NCBI RefSeq assembly: GCF_014930455.1
Contig: NZ_JAAIYO010000003.1
Span: forward strand, 1-64,000
Length of the DNA stretch: 64,000 nt
Source of the DNA: Corallococcus soli
GTDB lineage: Bacteria; Myxococcota; Myxococcia; Myxococcales; Myxococcaceae
Direction: 5' to 3'
Shown here: one piece after another, positions 36,228 to 44,564 of the stretch
Numbering within the stretch: position 1 is the stretch's first letter
How the letters are laid out: the number at the start of each line of letters is the position of its first letter
Made by a program: the position numbers and the translations under genes
The notes under the pieces: generated by a model
Told to the model about the DNA's origin: nothing
Seen by the model: only the letters and a program-made list of their open reading frames with translations
Databases searched by the model: none

Positions 36228-37436
36228 ATGAAGTGGAGAACCCTGCTCTGTCCTGTCGTCCTTGTTCTGAGCGCCTGCTCGGAGTCCCCTGACCCCGAGC
36301 CCACCCCGCGACGTCCGCTGAAGGCCGTCCTGTTCCCATACATCCCTGACTCCGCGGGGGACAGCTTCGCCAGCCTGGAGCAGCGGCTTGAGGCGGACTT
36401 CGAGCGGGCCCATCCGGACATCGACCTGGACGTCGTGTTCGACGCCAATCTGGATGTCTATGACCTGAACGAAGGGGGAACGCTGAACCAGCTCCTCGGG
36501 GCGGGGGAGGGGGCCGCCCAGGTGGTGGAGGTGGACACGCTGCTGCTGGGCTCGCTCGTGTCGAAGGGGTGGATCCAGCCCGTCGCGCTGGAGGCGGGCG
36601 TCACGCATCCCGCGGCCGAGGAGGCCGTCCGCATCTCCGGTCAGGACTACGGCGTGCCCACCTACCTGTGCACCAAGGTCGTCTATTCGCGGAGCACGAA
36701 CATCCGGTCCGCCACCGACGGCGCCTCGCTGGTTCGGATCCTCCGTGAGGTGTCTCCCGGCAAGCGCCCGCTGGCGATGAACCTCGACGGGAGCTGGACG
36801 CTGCCTGCCTCGTACCTGGACGCCTGGGCGGACACGCATCCGGGGGACGCACTGGCCCGCGCCATCTCCCTGCCGCTGGACTCACCGACGATGGGCGCGT
36901 TCGCGGAGGTCGTCGACAGCTGCGCGCTCGAGGCGGGCGTCAATCCGTGCCTGGATGGCACCTACGCTGACAACTCGGTGGCGGAGGATGCCTTCGCCGC
37001 GGAGCAGGCCAACGGCTTCATGGGCTACACCGAGCGCCTGTTCTACATCCTGAAGGCCCAGCCCTCCATGCCGCTCCCGGAGGTCATCTCGGTGCCGTTC
37101 GGCACGGGCTCGGCTCCCGCGGTGTTCGTGGATGCGCTGGTGCTCAACGCGAGCTGCACCGGGACGTGCGCGGAGGACGCCCGGACCTTCACGAAGTTCA
37201 TGCAGGCCCCGGAGACGCGCAGCCTCATCGCCTTCAGCGAGGATGGCCCCCAGGGCACCCGGCCCCGCTACCTGCTCCAGGCCAGCCGCGCCTTCTATCA
37301 GCAGGAGCCCGCGCGCTCCGACCCCATGTACCAGAAGTACGAACCCATCCTGAGCGGAGCACGGCCCTATCCCAGCCAGCACTTCCCCGAGAACCGGAAG
37401 GCGCTCCAGGCCGCCCTGCTCGAAGCGCTCCAGTGA
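36228..37436 (+). CDS. Thiaminase I-like lipoprotein
   Basis: The 402-residue product starts at ATG 36228 behind GGAAGAGG (36212-36219). It is a predicted lipoprotein (VLSAC, lipid Cys17). The mature part resembles thiaminase I, a periplasmic-binding-protein-fold enzyme that cleaves thiamin by base exchange. LKAVLFPYIPDS opens the domain, VPTYLCTKVVYSR holds Cys148 at the place of the thiaminase nucleophile, and GFMGYTERLFY holds Glu269 at the place of the catalytic base. An ABC sugar-binding protein is the alternative, but the Cys and Glu context argues for the enzyme. No transport genes flank it. Confidence 0.75.
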   Translation: MKWRTLLCPVVLVLSACSESPDPEPTPRRPLKAVLFPYIPDSAGDSFASLEQRLEADFERAHPDIDLDVVFDANLDVYDLNEGGTLNQLLGAGEGAAQVVEVDTLLLGSLVSKGWIQPVALEAGVTHPAAEEAVRISGQDYGVPTYLCTKVVYSRSTNIRSATDGASLVRILREVSPGKRPLAMNLDGSWTLPASYLDAWADTHPGDALARAISLPLDSPTMGAFAEVVDSCALEAGVNPCLDGTYADNSVAEDAFAAEQANGFMGYTERLFYILKAQPSMPLPEVISVPFGTGSAPAVFVDALVLNASCTGTCAEDARTFTKFMQAPETRSLIAFSEDGPQGTRPRYLLQASRAFYQQEPARSDPMYQKYEPILSGARPYPSQHFPENRKALQAALLEALQ

Positions 37437-37508
37437 CAGGCGCGCCGTGAAGGAGCCCCGCTCCTGGGTGAGGGAGCCGGGCCCGGTCTGCGTGCCCCCA
37501 GGCCTGCG

Positions 37509-37615
37509 CTACAGGAAGAGATCGTCCAAGCAGTTCACGGAGATGTCCGTGATGTTGACCGAGCACGACGCCGCCAGGCAGGGCACCAGGGAGAGGATGG
37601 GTGCGTTGTTCAAGC
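37509..37615 (-). pseudogene. C-terminal fragment of an unknown protein cut by an IS66-derived element
   Basis: Reading on the minus strand from the element boundary, about 35 codons (LNNAPILSLVPCLAASCSVN, then ITDISVNCLDDLFL) end at a TAG at 37511-37509. Composition is protein-like and Cys-bearing, but there is no start. The upstream part is missing where the IS66-derived element begins, so this appears to be the truncated tail of a disrupted gene. Confidence 0.4.
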
Positions 37616-38002
37616 GTAACTCCTCGCCCGCCCCCGTCGTGACGGGAGGAGGATGAGGTGCGGAGGTGAGCGCTCGATTCGAAGCAGGAGGAGCGCGTGG
37701 GCATGGATTCGAAGGAGCAGGCAGCGAAGCTGAAGCAGGAGGCGGAGGCGCAGCGGGGCCGGGGGGCGCGGTGGAGATTCAGCGAGGACTTCCGCGAGCG
37801 GGCGGTGGCGTACCTGAGAGCACGGCAGGCGGAGGGTGGGACGCAAGAGGAAGCGGCGCGGGAGATGGGGCTGTCCTCGTGGACGCTGTCCAGGTGGGGG
37901 CGGCGGGCAGGGCCTGTGCGACGCGGACGGCCGGCGCGAGTGTCGCCGGAGACGAGCACCGCAGCCTTCCACCCGGTGGCGGTGAAAGGCGAGGAGTTAC
38001 GC
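37614..38002 (+). mobile_element. IS66-derived mini-element with perfect terminal inverted repeats
   Basis: The left end (37614-37630) and right end (37986-38002) are perfect 17-base inverted complements built on GTAACTCCTCGCC. The left 24 bases from 37616 equal the orfA-side end of the full IS66 copy at 45020-45043. Inside is only the first part of the IS66 orfA. No target-site duplication was found. It looks like an internal-deletion derivative that could still be mobilised by a full transposase. Confidence 0.7.
37697..38000 (+). pseudogene. Truncated IS66 accessory protein (orfA/TnpA)
   Basis: About 100 codons match the intact orfA on the minus strand at 44561-44962, including the HTH stretch [21 protein letters not shown] and the [10 protein letters not shown] segment. 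The match stops at the right inverted repeat, and the frame then runs on into the IS91-like transposase fragment. The resulting fused 401-codon frame is an accident of two insertions, not a functional gene. Confidence 0.8.
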
Positions 38003-38007
38003 TTCCG

Positions 38008-38025
38008 CGAGGTGCAAGCACCTCG
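38008..38025. repeat. Perfect hairpin beside the mini-element
   Basis: CGAGGTGC and GCACCTCG flank an AA loop (8-bp stem), six bases outside the right terminal repeat of the IS66-derived element. It may be part of the interrupted target or the left boundary of the IS91-like fragment. Confidence 0.5.
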
Positions 38026-38143
38026 TCAGTGGCTGCGCTGTGGCCGACATCACGGTTCCCTCTGTGACCTATCCGGGTTCGGTTGTTTCACAGGCGTTGG
38101 CCATGCCTTTCGCCGGTTGAGGCGTCGTGAGAGCCGTGTAAGC

Positions 38144-38902
38144 ATGCCATACAGTCCGAGGTTGCGGTCGGGGATGTCAGGGAGGGAATCAGCCGCGCAA
38201 GGGCCCGAGGACGCGCAGCAGGCATACCAAGCGCATTCCCTGCAGCAGCGACTGCACTGGCTGGAGCTGGATGTCTTGCGCCCTCCCAGCAAGCAGCTGC
38301 GGTGCTCCTTCCTGGAAGGCTTCTCCCTGCACGCCAACACGCACCTGCACGCCAATGATCGGCAGGGGCTGGAGCGGCTGTGCCGTTATGGAGCGCGCGG
38401 CGCGTTGGCGCTGGAGCGTTTGTCACGAGCGGAGGACGGCCGCATTGCTTGGCGGATGAAGCGTCCGTTGCCAGACGGCACCACACACCTCTTCTTCACC
38501 GGACTGGAACTCTTACGTCGCGTGGCGTCCCTGATACCTCCGCCTCGGTCGAACCTCACGAGGTTTCACGGTGTCTTCGCTCCGGGCGCGAAACTCCGGC
38601 CATTTCTGCTCCCTCAAGCGGAGGCAGAGGCGAAGCCGGAAGAGGCAAGCGAGCCGCCTTTAGCAGCGACGGGGCAGGAGCCGACCCAGGAGCGCACGCC
38701 GCGGCTGGATTGGGCCGGGTTGCTGCGCAGGAGTTTTGCGCTGGACGTGTTCGCCTGCGGCAGGTGTGGAGGCAGGCGCCGGGTGCTGGCGTATCTGACG
38801 GCTCCCAGTGGGGTGCGTGCCATCCTGGAGCACCTGGGACTGCCCACGCTGCCTGGGAGACTGGCTCCAGCACGGGGGCCACCCCAGAACGCGTGGCGTT
38901 GA
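38144..38902 (+). pseudogene. IS91-family transposase fragment (C-terminal part)
   Basis: About 252 codons correspond to the C-terminal portion of an IS91/IS801-type transposase. They include [67 protein letters not shown] and the [15 protein letters not shown] zinc knuckle. The N-terminal zinc-finger and HUH parts are absent and no start with a ribosome-binding site is seen. A GC-rich hairpin at 38941-38963 downstream could be part of its terminal end. Confidence 0.85.
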
Positions 38903-38940
38903 GCGCCAGGCCGCAGTAGCCCACATGCCCAAGCCCCCTG

Positions 38941-38963
38941 CCGCGCCCCTGAGGGGAGCGCGG
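38941..38963. repeat. GC-rich hairpin at possible IS91-like end
   Basis: CCGCGC at 38941-38946 pairs with GCGCGG at 38958-38963, and CCCT/AGGG pair inside the loop. It is 38 bases after the transposase stop, just before the broken glutathione transferase. IS91-type elements end in sequences capable of such folding, so it may mark the element boundary; this is inference. Confidence 0.4.
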
Positions 38964-39062
38964 CCTGAGCGGGCGTGTGCCCCATGAGGGCTGCACGGCT
39001 TCTCCACCGGCCTGGCGCACAGCTCGGCGGCACCCGTCAGCGTCCCTCCTCGGTACCTCTGC

Positions 39063-39602
39063 TCCAGCCCCCACCCTCAACAGGCCTTCTATTCGCCCTA
39101 TGCGCAGTACCGCGCCCTCCAGCCCTTCGGCCAGGTGCCGGTGTTCCAGGAGGATGGCCTCACCCTCTTCGAGTCGGGGGCGATCGTGTTCCACATCGCG
39201 TCCCGCAGCGACGTGCTGCTGCCCGCCGACGCAGCGGGCCGGGCGCGCGCCATGACCTGGGTGTTCGCGGCGCTCAACTCCATGGAACTCTTCATCATGC
39301 AACTGGCGGAGATCGACCTGTTCAACGCGGACCAGCAGTGGGCCCGGCTCCACCGGCCGGACGTGGAGAAGGCCGTCCAGCGGCGGCTCCAGGAGCTGGC
39401 GACGGCCCTGGGCGACCGCGAGTACCTGGAGGAGCGCTTCACCGTGGGCGACCTGATGATGACCACCGTGCTGCGCAACCTCCGCCACACCCAGCTCGTG
39501 GACAGCGTGCCCACCTTGAAGGCCTACCAGGAGCGCTGTGAAGCGCGGCCCGCCTTCCAGCGGGCCCTGGCAGCCCAACTGGAGCCGTTCCAGCGGCGGT
39601 AG
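39063..39602 (+). pseudogene. Glutathione S-transferase lacking its N-terminus
   Basis: The frame open from 39063 encodes a GST from within the first domain: YRALQPFGQVPVFQEDGLTL, then FESGAIVFHIA (the cis-Pro and Glu-Ser glutathione-binding motifs). The alpha-helical domain with YLEERFTVGDLMMTTVLRNL and PTLKAYQERCEARPAFQRAL ends at TAG 39600-39602. About 40 residues including the catalytic Ser/Cys/Tyr strand are missing, replaced by IS91-like sequence. Translation from GTG 39135 would give only a 155-residue fragment. It is most likely non-functional. Confidence 0.8.
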
Positions 39603-39626
39603 GGCCAGGCTCCATCGCCGACCGCT

Positions 39627-41606
39627 TCACTCGGATTCCGGGGGGGGGAGCGCCTGCTGCCTCGCCTGGGCCTTCCGCTTCCGGGCCAGCGCCACCATGT
39701 CCTGCTCCAGCGGACTGCGGGCGAAGATGAAGGGGCCCGTGATGCAGCGGAAGTACCGGATGATCCAGAGGGAGGAGTTGGGGTTGAATTCGGCGTGCGG
39801 GTCCTTCCCGAGGATGGGGCCCCCGCAGATCATCCGCCAGACCTGACCCGGGGTGCCGTGCCCCAGCAGCAGGTCATCCGCCTGGGAGTCGACGATGCCC
39901 AGGCGGCCTCCCTTCGAGGAGCTGAAGCCAGAGCGGATCCTCAGCCCCAGCGGCGTCTGGTAGCCACCGCCGGGCGCGTAGTCCTTCGGGTCGTCGATCA
40001 GGTAGATGCCCTTGGCGGCCTTCTCCGCGCCGATGCGGAAGTTCATCTGCTCGAAGGTCTCCTCATCCAGGGCGGGCGCGCTGAAGGCCGTGCAGTTGAT
40101 GTCTTCGTAGCCCAGCGCCTTGAGCATGTAGGCCAGACGCAGGGCCACCGCGCCGCCCAGGCTGTGACCGGTCACGGTGATGCGGCTGGACTTCGTGGCA
40201 CCCAGCTTCTTCAGCTCCTGGAGGACGGGGTCGAGGATGGCCTTCACGCCCTGGTAGGCGACGCCCAGGGGGTCCACGTTGGCGAGCGCGCCCGTGGTGA
40301 CGTTGCGCTCCTTCCACAGCGCGTCGAAGTCCTTGCCCCAGGACGTGGTGCCGGTGGCGGCCACATAGAACTCCGGCGCACTGGAGCCCATGGAGCGCCA
40401 GAACTGGATCTTCGCGGCGGGGTGGAACTCCAGCGCCATGGACTCGAAGCGGTTGAGCAGGGGCTCGCCGACGACCTGCTCCAGGGTGGACTTGAGTTCG
40501 AAGTGCCTCGCATGGCTCTTGTGCGCGAGTGCGGGGTCGGATTCCCACACCGTCACGTTGCGTTCGATGCGGATGCCGGGCTCCAGGGACAGGTAGGCCA
40601 GGAACATCGCCAGCCCCTGGGAGAAGGAGAACTCCGAGCGCAGGTACGGGATGACCTTCTCGTTGAGTTCGCGCACGAAGCGCGCCTTCACCGCGGGGTC
40701 CGAACTTTGCCTGGCGAGGCTCAGCTCCTTGAAGGCCCACTGCATCCGGTCATGGCCGTCCGGGACGCCGGTGAGGTACGGCATCGGCTCCAGGTAGTTC
40801 ATCCGGAGGGCCACCTCGGCCAGCAGCTTGGCGCCTGCCATCACCACGTCCTGGCTGACCGGTGTCTTCGATAGGGACAGCCGGTGCATGTGGACCAGCA
40901 TGAGGTCGAGGACGGCGTCAGCGGGGATGGGCGAGTCCAGGGCCAGGATGAGGTCCACGGCCAGGTCCGGGAGGATGGAGCGGGCCTGTAGGTCCTGGAG
41001 CGCGTGGAGGGTGGCACTGGCCCGCATCAGCATGTTGGACACGCGCAGCGTCCGGTCCACCTGATCATGGGACAGATCGCCCATGGCGGAGATGCCGTCC
41101 ACCATGTGCAGCATGGCCTCCATCACCAGCGGGATGCTGGCCGACTCGCGCAACGACCTGTGGACGGAGCCGCTCGATCTGCTTGAGCGCGTCGTCGTGA
41201 ACCGCTCGGTGGTGAGCCCATCCAGGTGCGATTCGATGATGTCGTAGTTCCCCGGAGGCATGCAAAAGACCGTGAGGTCCTGCTCCTTGGAGAGATCCCC
41301 GAAGTGCATGACGATCTCCCCGGTGCCGGGGGCCTGTCTGCCAATGACGAACGTAGGCTTCTTGGAACTGAACCGCTTGACGTGCTCGCGCCGCACCTTT
41401 GCCATGACTTGCGTCGTGAGCGCCAGGATGCGTGACCCGATGGACGGCAGCTGGGGCTCGGGCGGGAGCAGCTTGGAGACCTTGGGGGCCTTGATGTACC
41501 GCATCCCGGAGACGTGAAAGCGCCGACGCCCCACGTACCTGCGCGTGCGCTGATAGTTGTGATTGTGCGTTAAGGCCTGAAACCCTTTGAGGGCGAGTGA
41601 ACGCAT
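39627..41606 (-). CDS. Class 3 lipase-domain protein
   Basis: The 659-residue product starts at ATG 41606 behind AGGAG. The C-terminal third has the alpha/beta-hydrolase layout of class 3 lipases. It has YVAATGTTSWGKDFDALW upstream, the VTGHSLGGAVALRLAYML nucleophile elbow (Ser near residue 480), FSAPALDEETF and a late GHGTPGQVW histidine. The N-terminal 350 residues are helical, with no recognised family and no signal peptide. A cytoplasmic or unconventionally exported lipase/esterase is plausible; the substrate is unknown. Confidence 0.8.
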   Translation of the reverse strand: MRSLALKGFQALTHNHNYQRTRRYVGRRRFHVSGMRYIKAPKVSKLLPPEPQLPSIGSRILALTTQVMAKVRREHVKRFSSKKPTFVIGRQAPGTGEIVMHFGDLSKEQDLTVFCMPPGNYDIIESHLDGLTTERFTTTRSSRSSGSVHRSLRESASIPLVMEAMLHMVDGISAMGDLSHDQVDRTLRVSNMLMRASATLHALQDLQARSILPDLAVDLILALDSPIPADAVLDLMLVHMHRLSLSKTPVSQDVVMAGAKLLAEVALRMNYLEPMPYLTGVPDGHDRMQWAFKELSLARQSSDPAVKARFVRELNEKVIPYLRSEFSFSQGLAMFLAYLSLEPGIRIERNVTVWESDPALAHKSHARHFELKSTLEQVVGEPLLNRFESMALEFHPAAKIQFWRSMGSSAPEFYVAATGTTSWGKDFDALWKERNVTTGALANVDPLGVAYQGVKAILDPVLQELKKLGATKSSRITVTGHSLGGAVALRLAYMLKALGYEDINCTAFSAPALDEETFEQMNFRIGAEKAAKGIYLIDDPKDYAPGGGYQTPLGLRIRSGFSSSKGGRLGIVDSQADDLLLGHGTPGQVWRMICGGPILGKDPHAEFNPNSSLWIIRYFRCITGPFIFARSPLEQDMVALARKRKAQARQQALPPPESE

Positions 41607-41769
41607 GTGCAGGCTCCTGGGGAGGACGGGGCGCGTTCGCCGGAACGCGGAGACCGCCCGGGTCCCTACGCAAGCGCGATGCCAGGGGATGTCACCAGCA
41701 CGGTCAGTCGGGACGGACTCCCACGCCCGGAGGCGGGGGCCCGGTGCTGCGTCCCGAAGGCAAGCGGTT

Positions 41770-41785
41770 GCGTCCCGAGGGACGC
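41770..41785. promoter_or_regulatory. Inverted repeat upstream of the DUF2277 gene
   Basis: GCGTCCC (41770-41776) and GGGACGC (41779-41785) are perfect inverted copies separated by GA, ending 14 bases before the ATG at 41800. A partial copy (GCGTCCCGAAGG) lies just upstream. It could be an operator or an RNA hairpin over the translation start. Confidence 0.4.
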
Positions 41786-41799
41786 GTTAGACTTCAGGC

Positions 41800-42069
41800 A
41801 TGTGCCGGAACATCAAGCCCCTGTTCAACTTCGCGCCGCCCGCCACCGACGATGACATCCGCGCGGCGGCGCTCCAGTTCGTCCGGAAGATCGCCGGCAC
41901 GCGCAAGCCGTCGAAGCAGAACACCGACGCGTTCGACGTTGCCGTCGAGGAGATCTACCAGAGTTCCAAGCGCATGCTCGACGGGCTGGTGGCGACGACG
42001 CCACCGCGCGACCGCGCGAAGTTCGAGGCCCTCAAGAAGCTGCGCTTCAAGAGGGCCGAACCCCGCTGA
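41800..42069 (+). CDS. DUF2277 family protein
   Basis: The 89-residue product begins MCRNIKPLFNFAPPATDDDI, the nearly invariant start of the DUF2277 family, followed by RAAALQFVRKIAGTRKPSKQN. The length is normal for the family. The function is unknown; members are small cytoplasmic proteins widespread in soil bacteria. It stands alone between the lipase-like gene and the IS66-interrupted lipoprotein. Confidence 0.95.
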   Translation: MCRNIKPLFNFAPPATDDDIRAAALQFVRKIAGTRKPSKQNTDAFDVAVEEIYQSSKRMLDGLVATTPPRDRAKFEALKKLRFKRAEPR

Positions 42070-42084
42070 AGGCCGGGTGGAGGC

Positions 42085-42206
42085 TCAGGGCACCTGCGAC
42101 TGGAGCGCCGTCCAGCGCGTGCGCACCCACTGCCGCACGTACTCCACCTCCTGGGCGTGGGTGTTGAAGTCCTGGCGCTTGTGCCACTCCGGGAAGTTGC
42201 CGCACC
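42085..42206 (-). pseudogene. 3' fragment of a lipoprotein gene interrupted by IS66
   Basis: On the minus strand 39 codons ending at TGA 42087-42085 read CGNFPEWHKRQDFNTHAQEV then EYVRQWVRTRWTALQSQVP. The WVRTRWTALQSQV ending resembles CotH-type protein C-termini (weak). The fragment begins exactly where the IS66 terminal repeat ends at 42207. The matching 5' fragment lies on the other side of the element at 45044-45129. Confidence 0.6.
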
Positions 42207-42280
42207 GTAAGTCCTCGCCCGGGCCCGTCGAGAGCGACGTTGACGAAGAGGTTCGGCGAGTGCGTGCTGGGTGAGTTGGC

Positions 42281-42637
42281 TCAGCGCGCCGGACCGCGAG
42301 CCTCTGCCCAGAGGGAGAGCTCGCCGTCCGCCTTCACGCGCAGTTCCCAGCGGCCGACGGCGCGCAGGTCGTCCTGGAAGAGCTGGCGCTTGCGCTCCAC
42401 GAGGGCATCCACGATGGCGTGCATCGCCGTGCGGCCCGGCTGGGGCAGCGCTTCCAGCCGGCGGTAGAGGCCGGGGAGCAAGTCCTCCTGCCCCCACTGC
42501 GCCACCACCAGCGCATTCCACACGGTGATGATGACTTCGAGGGCTTCCTGCTGCTGCCGCCGCGAGGCGTCCGGGGGCATTTGAGCCAGCACCGGCGCGG
42601 CGTACTCCAAGAGGGTTTCAGAGATTTTCGCGGCCAT
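42281..42637 (-). CDS. Accessory protein carried by IS66
   Basis: The 118-residue helical product is encoded after tnpC inside the element, 10 bases downstream of its stop. Features are an N-terminal ETLLEYAAPVLAQMP helix, IITVWNALVVAQWG, and a C-terminal RQLFQDDLRAVGRWELRVKA segment. It is not one of the standard IS66 proteins. I do not know its function; being within the terminal repeats and co-oriented suggests a transposition helper or passenger. Confidence 0.7.
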   Translation of the reverse strand: MAAKISETLLEYAAPVLAQMPPDASRRQQQEALEVIITVWNALVVAQWGQEDLLPGLYRRLEALPQPGRTAMHAIVDALVERKRQLFQDDLRAVGRWELRVKADGELSLWAEARGPAR

Positions 42638-42647
42638 GGGAGTCCTT

Positions 42648-44129
42648 TCACGTAGCGGCGTGCAGGTGCGGTAGCAGAGGCGGCTCGCCGTTGAGGGCCG
42701 CCAGCACGGCCGCGCGCAGGTAGGCCTTGGGCTCGACGCCGCAGCGCTTCGCCGACTCCAGCAGGCTGTAGAGGATGGCGGCCACCTCGGTGCCGCGGCG
42801 GCTGCGGCTGCCGTAGTGATTCTTGCGGCCCACCACCGGCCCGCGCAGGGCCCTCTCGGTGGCGTTGTTGTCCAGGGGGATGAGCGCGTCGTCCAGGAAG
42901 CGCGTCAGCCCCGGCCAGAGGTTTCCCAGGTAGCCCAGGGCCTTGCCCAGTGCGGACTCGGGCAGCGCGCGCACCTGGAGGGCCCACGCGTGCAGGCGGG
43001 ACACCACCGGACGACTCCTCTCTTGGCGAAGCGCGTGCAGCCGCCCCACGTCGGGTGGGCTCGTCTGGTACTCGCGCTCCACTTGGTAGAGTTCGCCAAT
43101 GAGTCGCACGGCGACTTCGGCCTCGGGCCCGCCGCACTCCAGGAATTTCCTGCGCACGTGGGCCCAGCAGTGCGCCACGCGGAAGCCTCCGGCGCGCTGC
43201 TTCGCCACCGCCGCGTAGACGGCGTAGCCGTCCGTCACCAGGACGCCCGAGAAGTCCTTCAAGAGTTCCCTGGCGGCCTCGGCGCCGCGGGTGTCCGCCA
43301 CGCGGTAGACGACGGCGTGCGCGCTGGCCAGGGCCCACAGGTGCCACTTCGTCTGCCCCGGGCTGCCCAGCAGCGGCCAGCGCGTCTCATCCGCGCCCAG
43401 CACCCGCCGGCGCAGCTGGGAGAGCCACAGGGCCTCCCAGGTGGGCAGCAGCAGGCGCGAAAGCCTCAGCACCTGGTCCCAGAGTGTCTGGCTGTCCACC
43501 GCCAGGCCCTCGCGCGCCATGGCCCGCACCTGCCGCTCCAGCGGCGCGTGCTCGAGGTACTTCTGGACGGCGACTTCCAGCGCGAAGTCCAGCGAGTAGC
43601 GCCCCCCGGGCTGAAGCTTCGGCGGGCCCAGCGCCGTCTCCACGCACCCGCCGCAGCCGCAGCGGTACTTCTGTCGGCGGTGGCGCTTGAGGACGAAGCG
43701 GCGCTCCACCACGTCGACTTCCTCGGCCTCCTCGTACTGGCCCGTCATGGCGGACAGCGCGCCGCCGCACTGGGGGCATTGCTGGTCCGCCACGTCCAAG
43801 AGATGCACCACCTCCTCCACCGGCAGCGCCTGCTGGCGCGGCCCGTGGCCGCGCGGGGAATTCGCTTCGGCGGGGGCCGGCACGGGCGCGGCCGAGGGGC
43901 GCGGGCGCTTCTCGCTGGAGGGGCCGTAGAGGGAGTCGCGCGCCTGGGACAGCTGCCGCTCCAACTCCACCAGCCGCAATTGCAGCACTTCGGCCGCCTC
44001 GCCCTTCGCCGTCAGCAACTGGCGCGTCAGCTCCAGCACGCGGGACGTCAGGCGGCGATTCTCCGCCTCCAGCAGCAGCGCCGCCTGGCGCAGCCTTTCG
44101 ACGTCCCTCTCGGTGGTGAGGCGCACCAT
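42648..44129 (-). CDS. tnpC: IS66 transposase TnpC
   Basis: The product has 493 residues if started at ATG 44129 (MVRLTTERDVERL); an in-frame TTG at 44168 would add 13. The N-terminus is a leucine-zipper-like helix. A zinc-binding segment (CPQCGG and CGCGGC) follows near residues 120-165. The DDE catalytic residues are in VLGADETRWPLLG, GVLVTDGYAVYAAV and NNATERALRGPVVGRKN. The C-terminus has the usual SLLESAKRCGVEPKAYL. It catalyses cut-and-join of the element ends. It appears intact. Confidence 0.93.
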   Translation of the reverse strand: MVRLTTERDVERLRQAALLLEAENRRLTSRVLELTRQLLTAKGEAAEVLQLRLVELERQLSQARDSLYGPSSEKRPRPSAAPVPAPAEANSPRGHGPRQQALPVEEVVHLLDVADQQCPQCGGALSAMTGQYEEAEEVDVVERRFVLKRHRRQKYRCGCGGCVETALGPPKLQPGGRYSLDFALEVAVQKYLEHAPLERQVRAMAREGLAVDSQTLWDQVLRLSRLLLPTWEALWLSQLRRRVLGADETRWPLLGSPGQTKWHLWALASAHAVVYRVADTRGAEAARELLKDFSGVLVTDGYAVYAAVAKQRAGGFRVAHCWAHVRRKFLECGGPEAEVAVRLIGELYQVEREYQTSPPDVGRLHALRQERSRPVVSRLHAWALQVRALPESALGKALGYLGNLWPGLTRFLDDALIPLDNNATERALRGPVVGRKNHYGSRSRRGTEVAAILYSLLESAKRCGVEPKAYLRAAVLAALNGEPPLLPHLHAAT

Positions 44130-44174
44130 GCGAGTCGTGCTGGTGCCACACCCCCTGGCAGGTTGCAAGCGACG

Positions 44175-44564
44175 TCAGCCCGCCGCCCGCGCCCGCGCGA
44201 ATACCGGCACCGCCTCGGCCGCCCCCGGTGAGAGGCTTTGCCTTCCCAGCACCTCGCCCCCCTCGAAGAAGAGCGTCAACTCCGGCAGCGTCAGCGCCAC
44301 CGGCTCCTCCCTCTGCGCGCGCTTCCATACCGCCGCGAAGCGGCCTTTCTCCAACCGCTTCGCGTACAGACACAGCCCCGTGCCGTCGAAGAAGAGGGCC
44401 TTGGCCCGCTTGCGGTTTCTGCCGACGAAAAGGAAGACGTCTCCGCCCAGCAAGTCGCGGCCCATGCCCTGCGTCACCAGCGCGGCCAGCGTGTCGAAGG
44501 ACTTGCGCATATCGCATGGGCGCGCGTACGCGTACACCGCCAGCCTGCGCGTCGTGCCCATCAT
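44175..44564 (-). CDS. tnpB: IS66 accessory protein TnpB
   Basis: The 129-residue product is a classical IS66 Orf2: VYAYARPCDMRKSFDTLAAL, then DVFLFVGRNRKRAKALFFDG and LCLYAKRLEKGRF. ATG 44564 overlaps the orfA stop, implying translational coupling. The role in transposition is accessory and its biochemistry is poorly known. Length is typical (about 115-130). Confidence 0.93.
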   Translation of the reverse strand: MMGTTRRLAVYAYARPCDMRKSFDTLAALVTQGMGRDLLGGDVFLFVGRNRKRAKALFFDGTGLCLYAKRLEKGRFAAVWKRAQREEPVALTLPELTLFFEGGEVLGRQSLSPGAAEAVPVFARARAAG

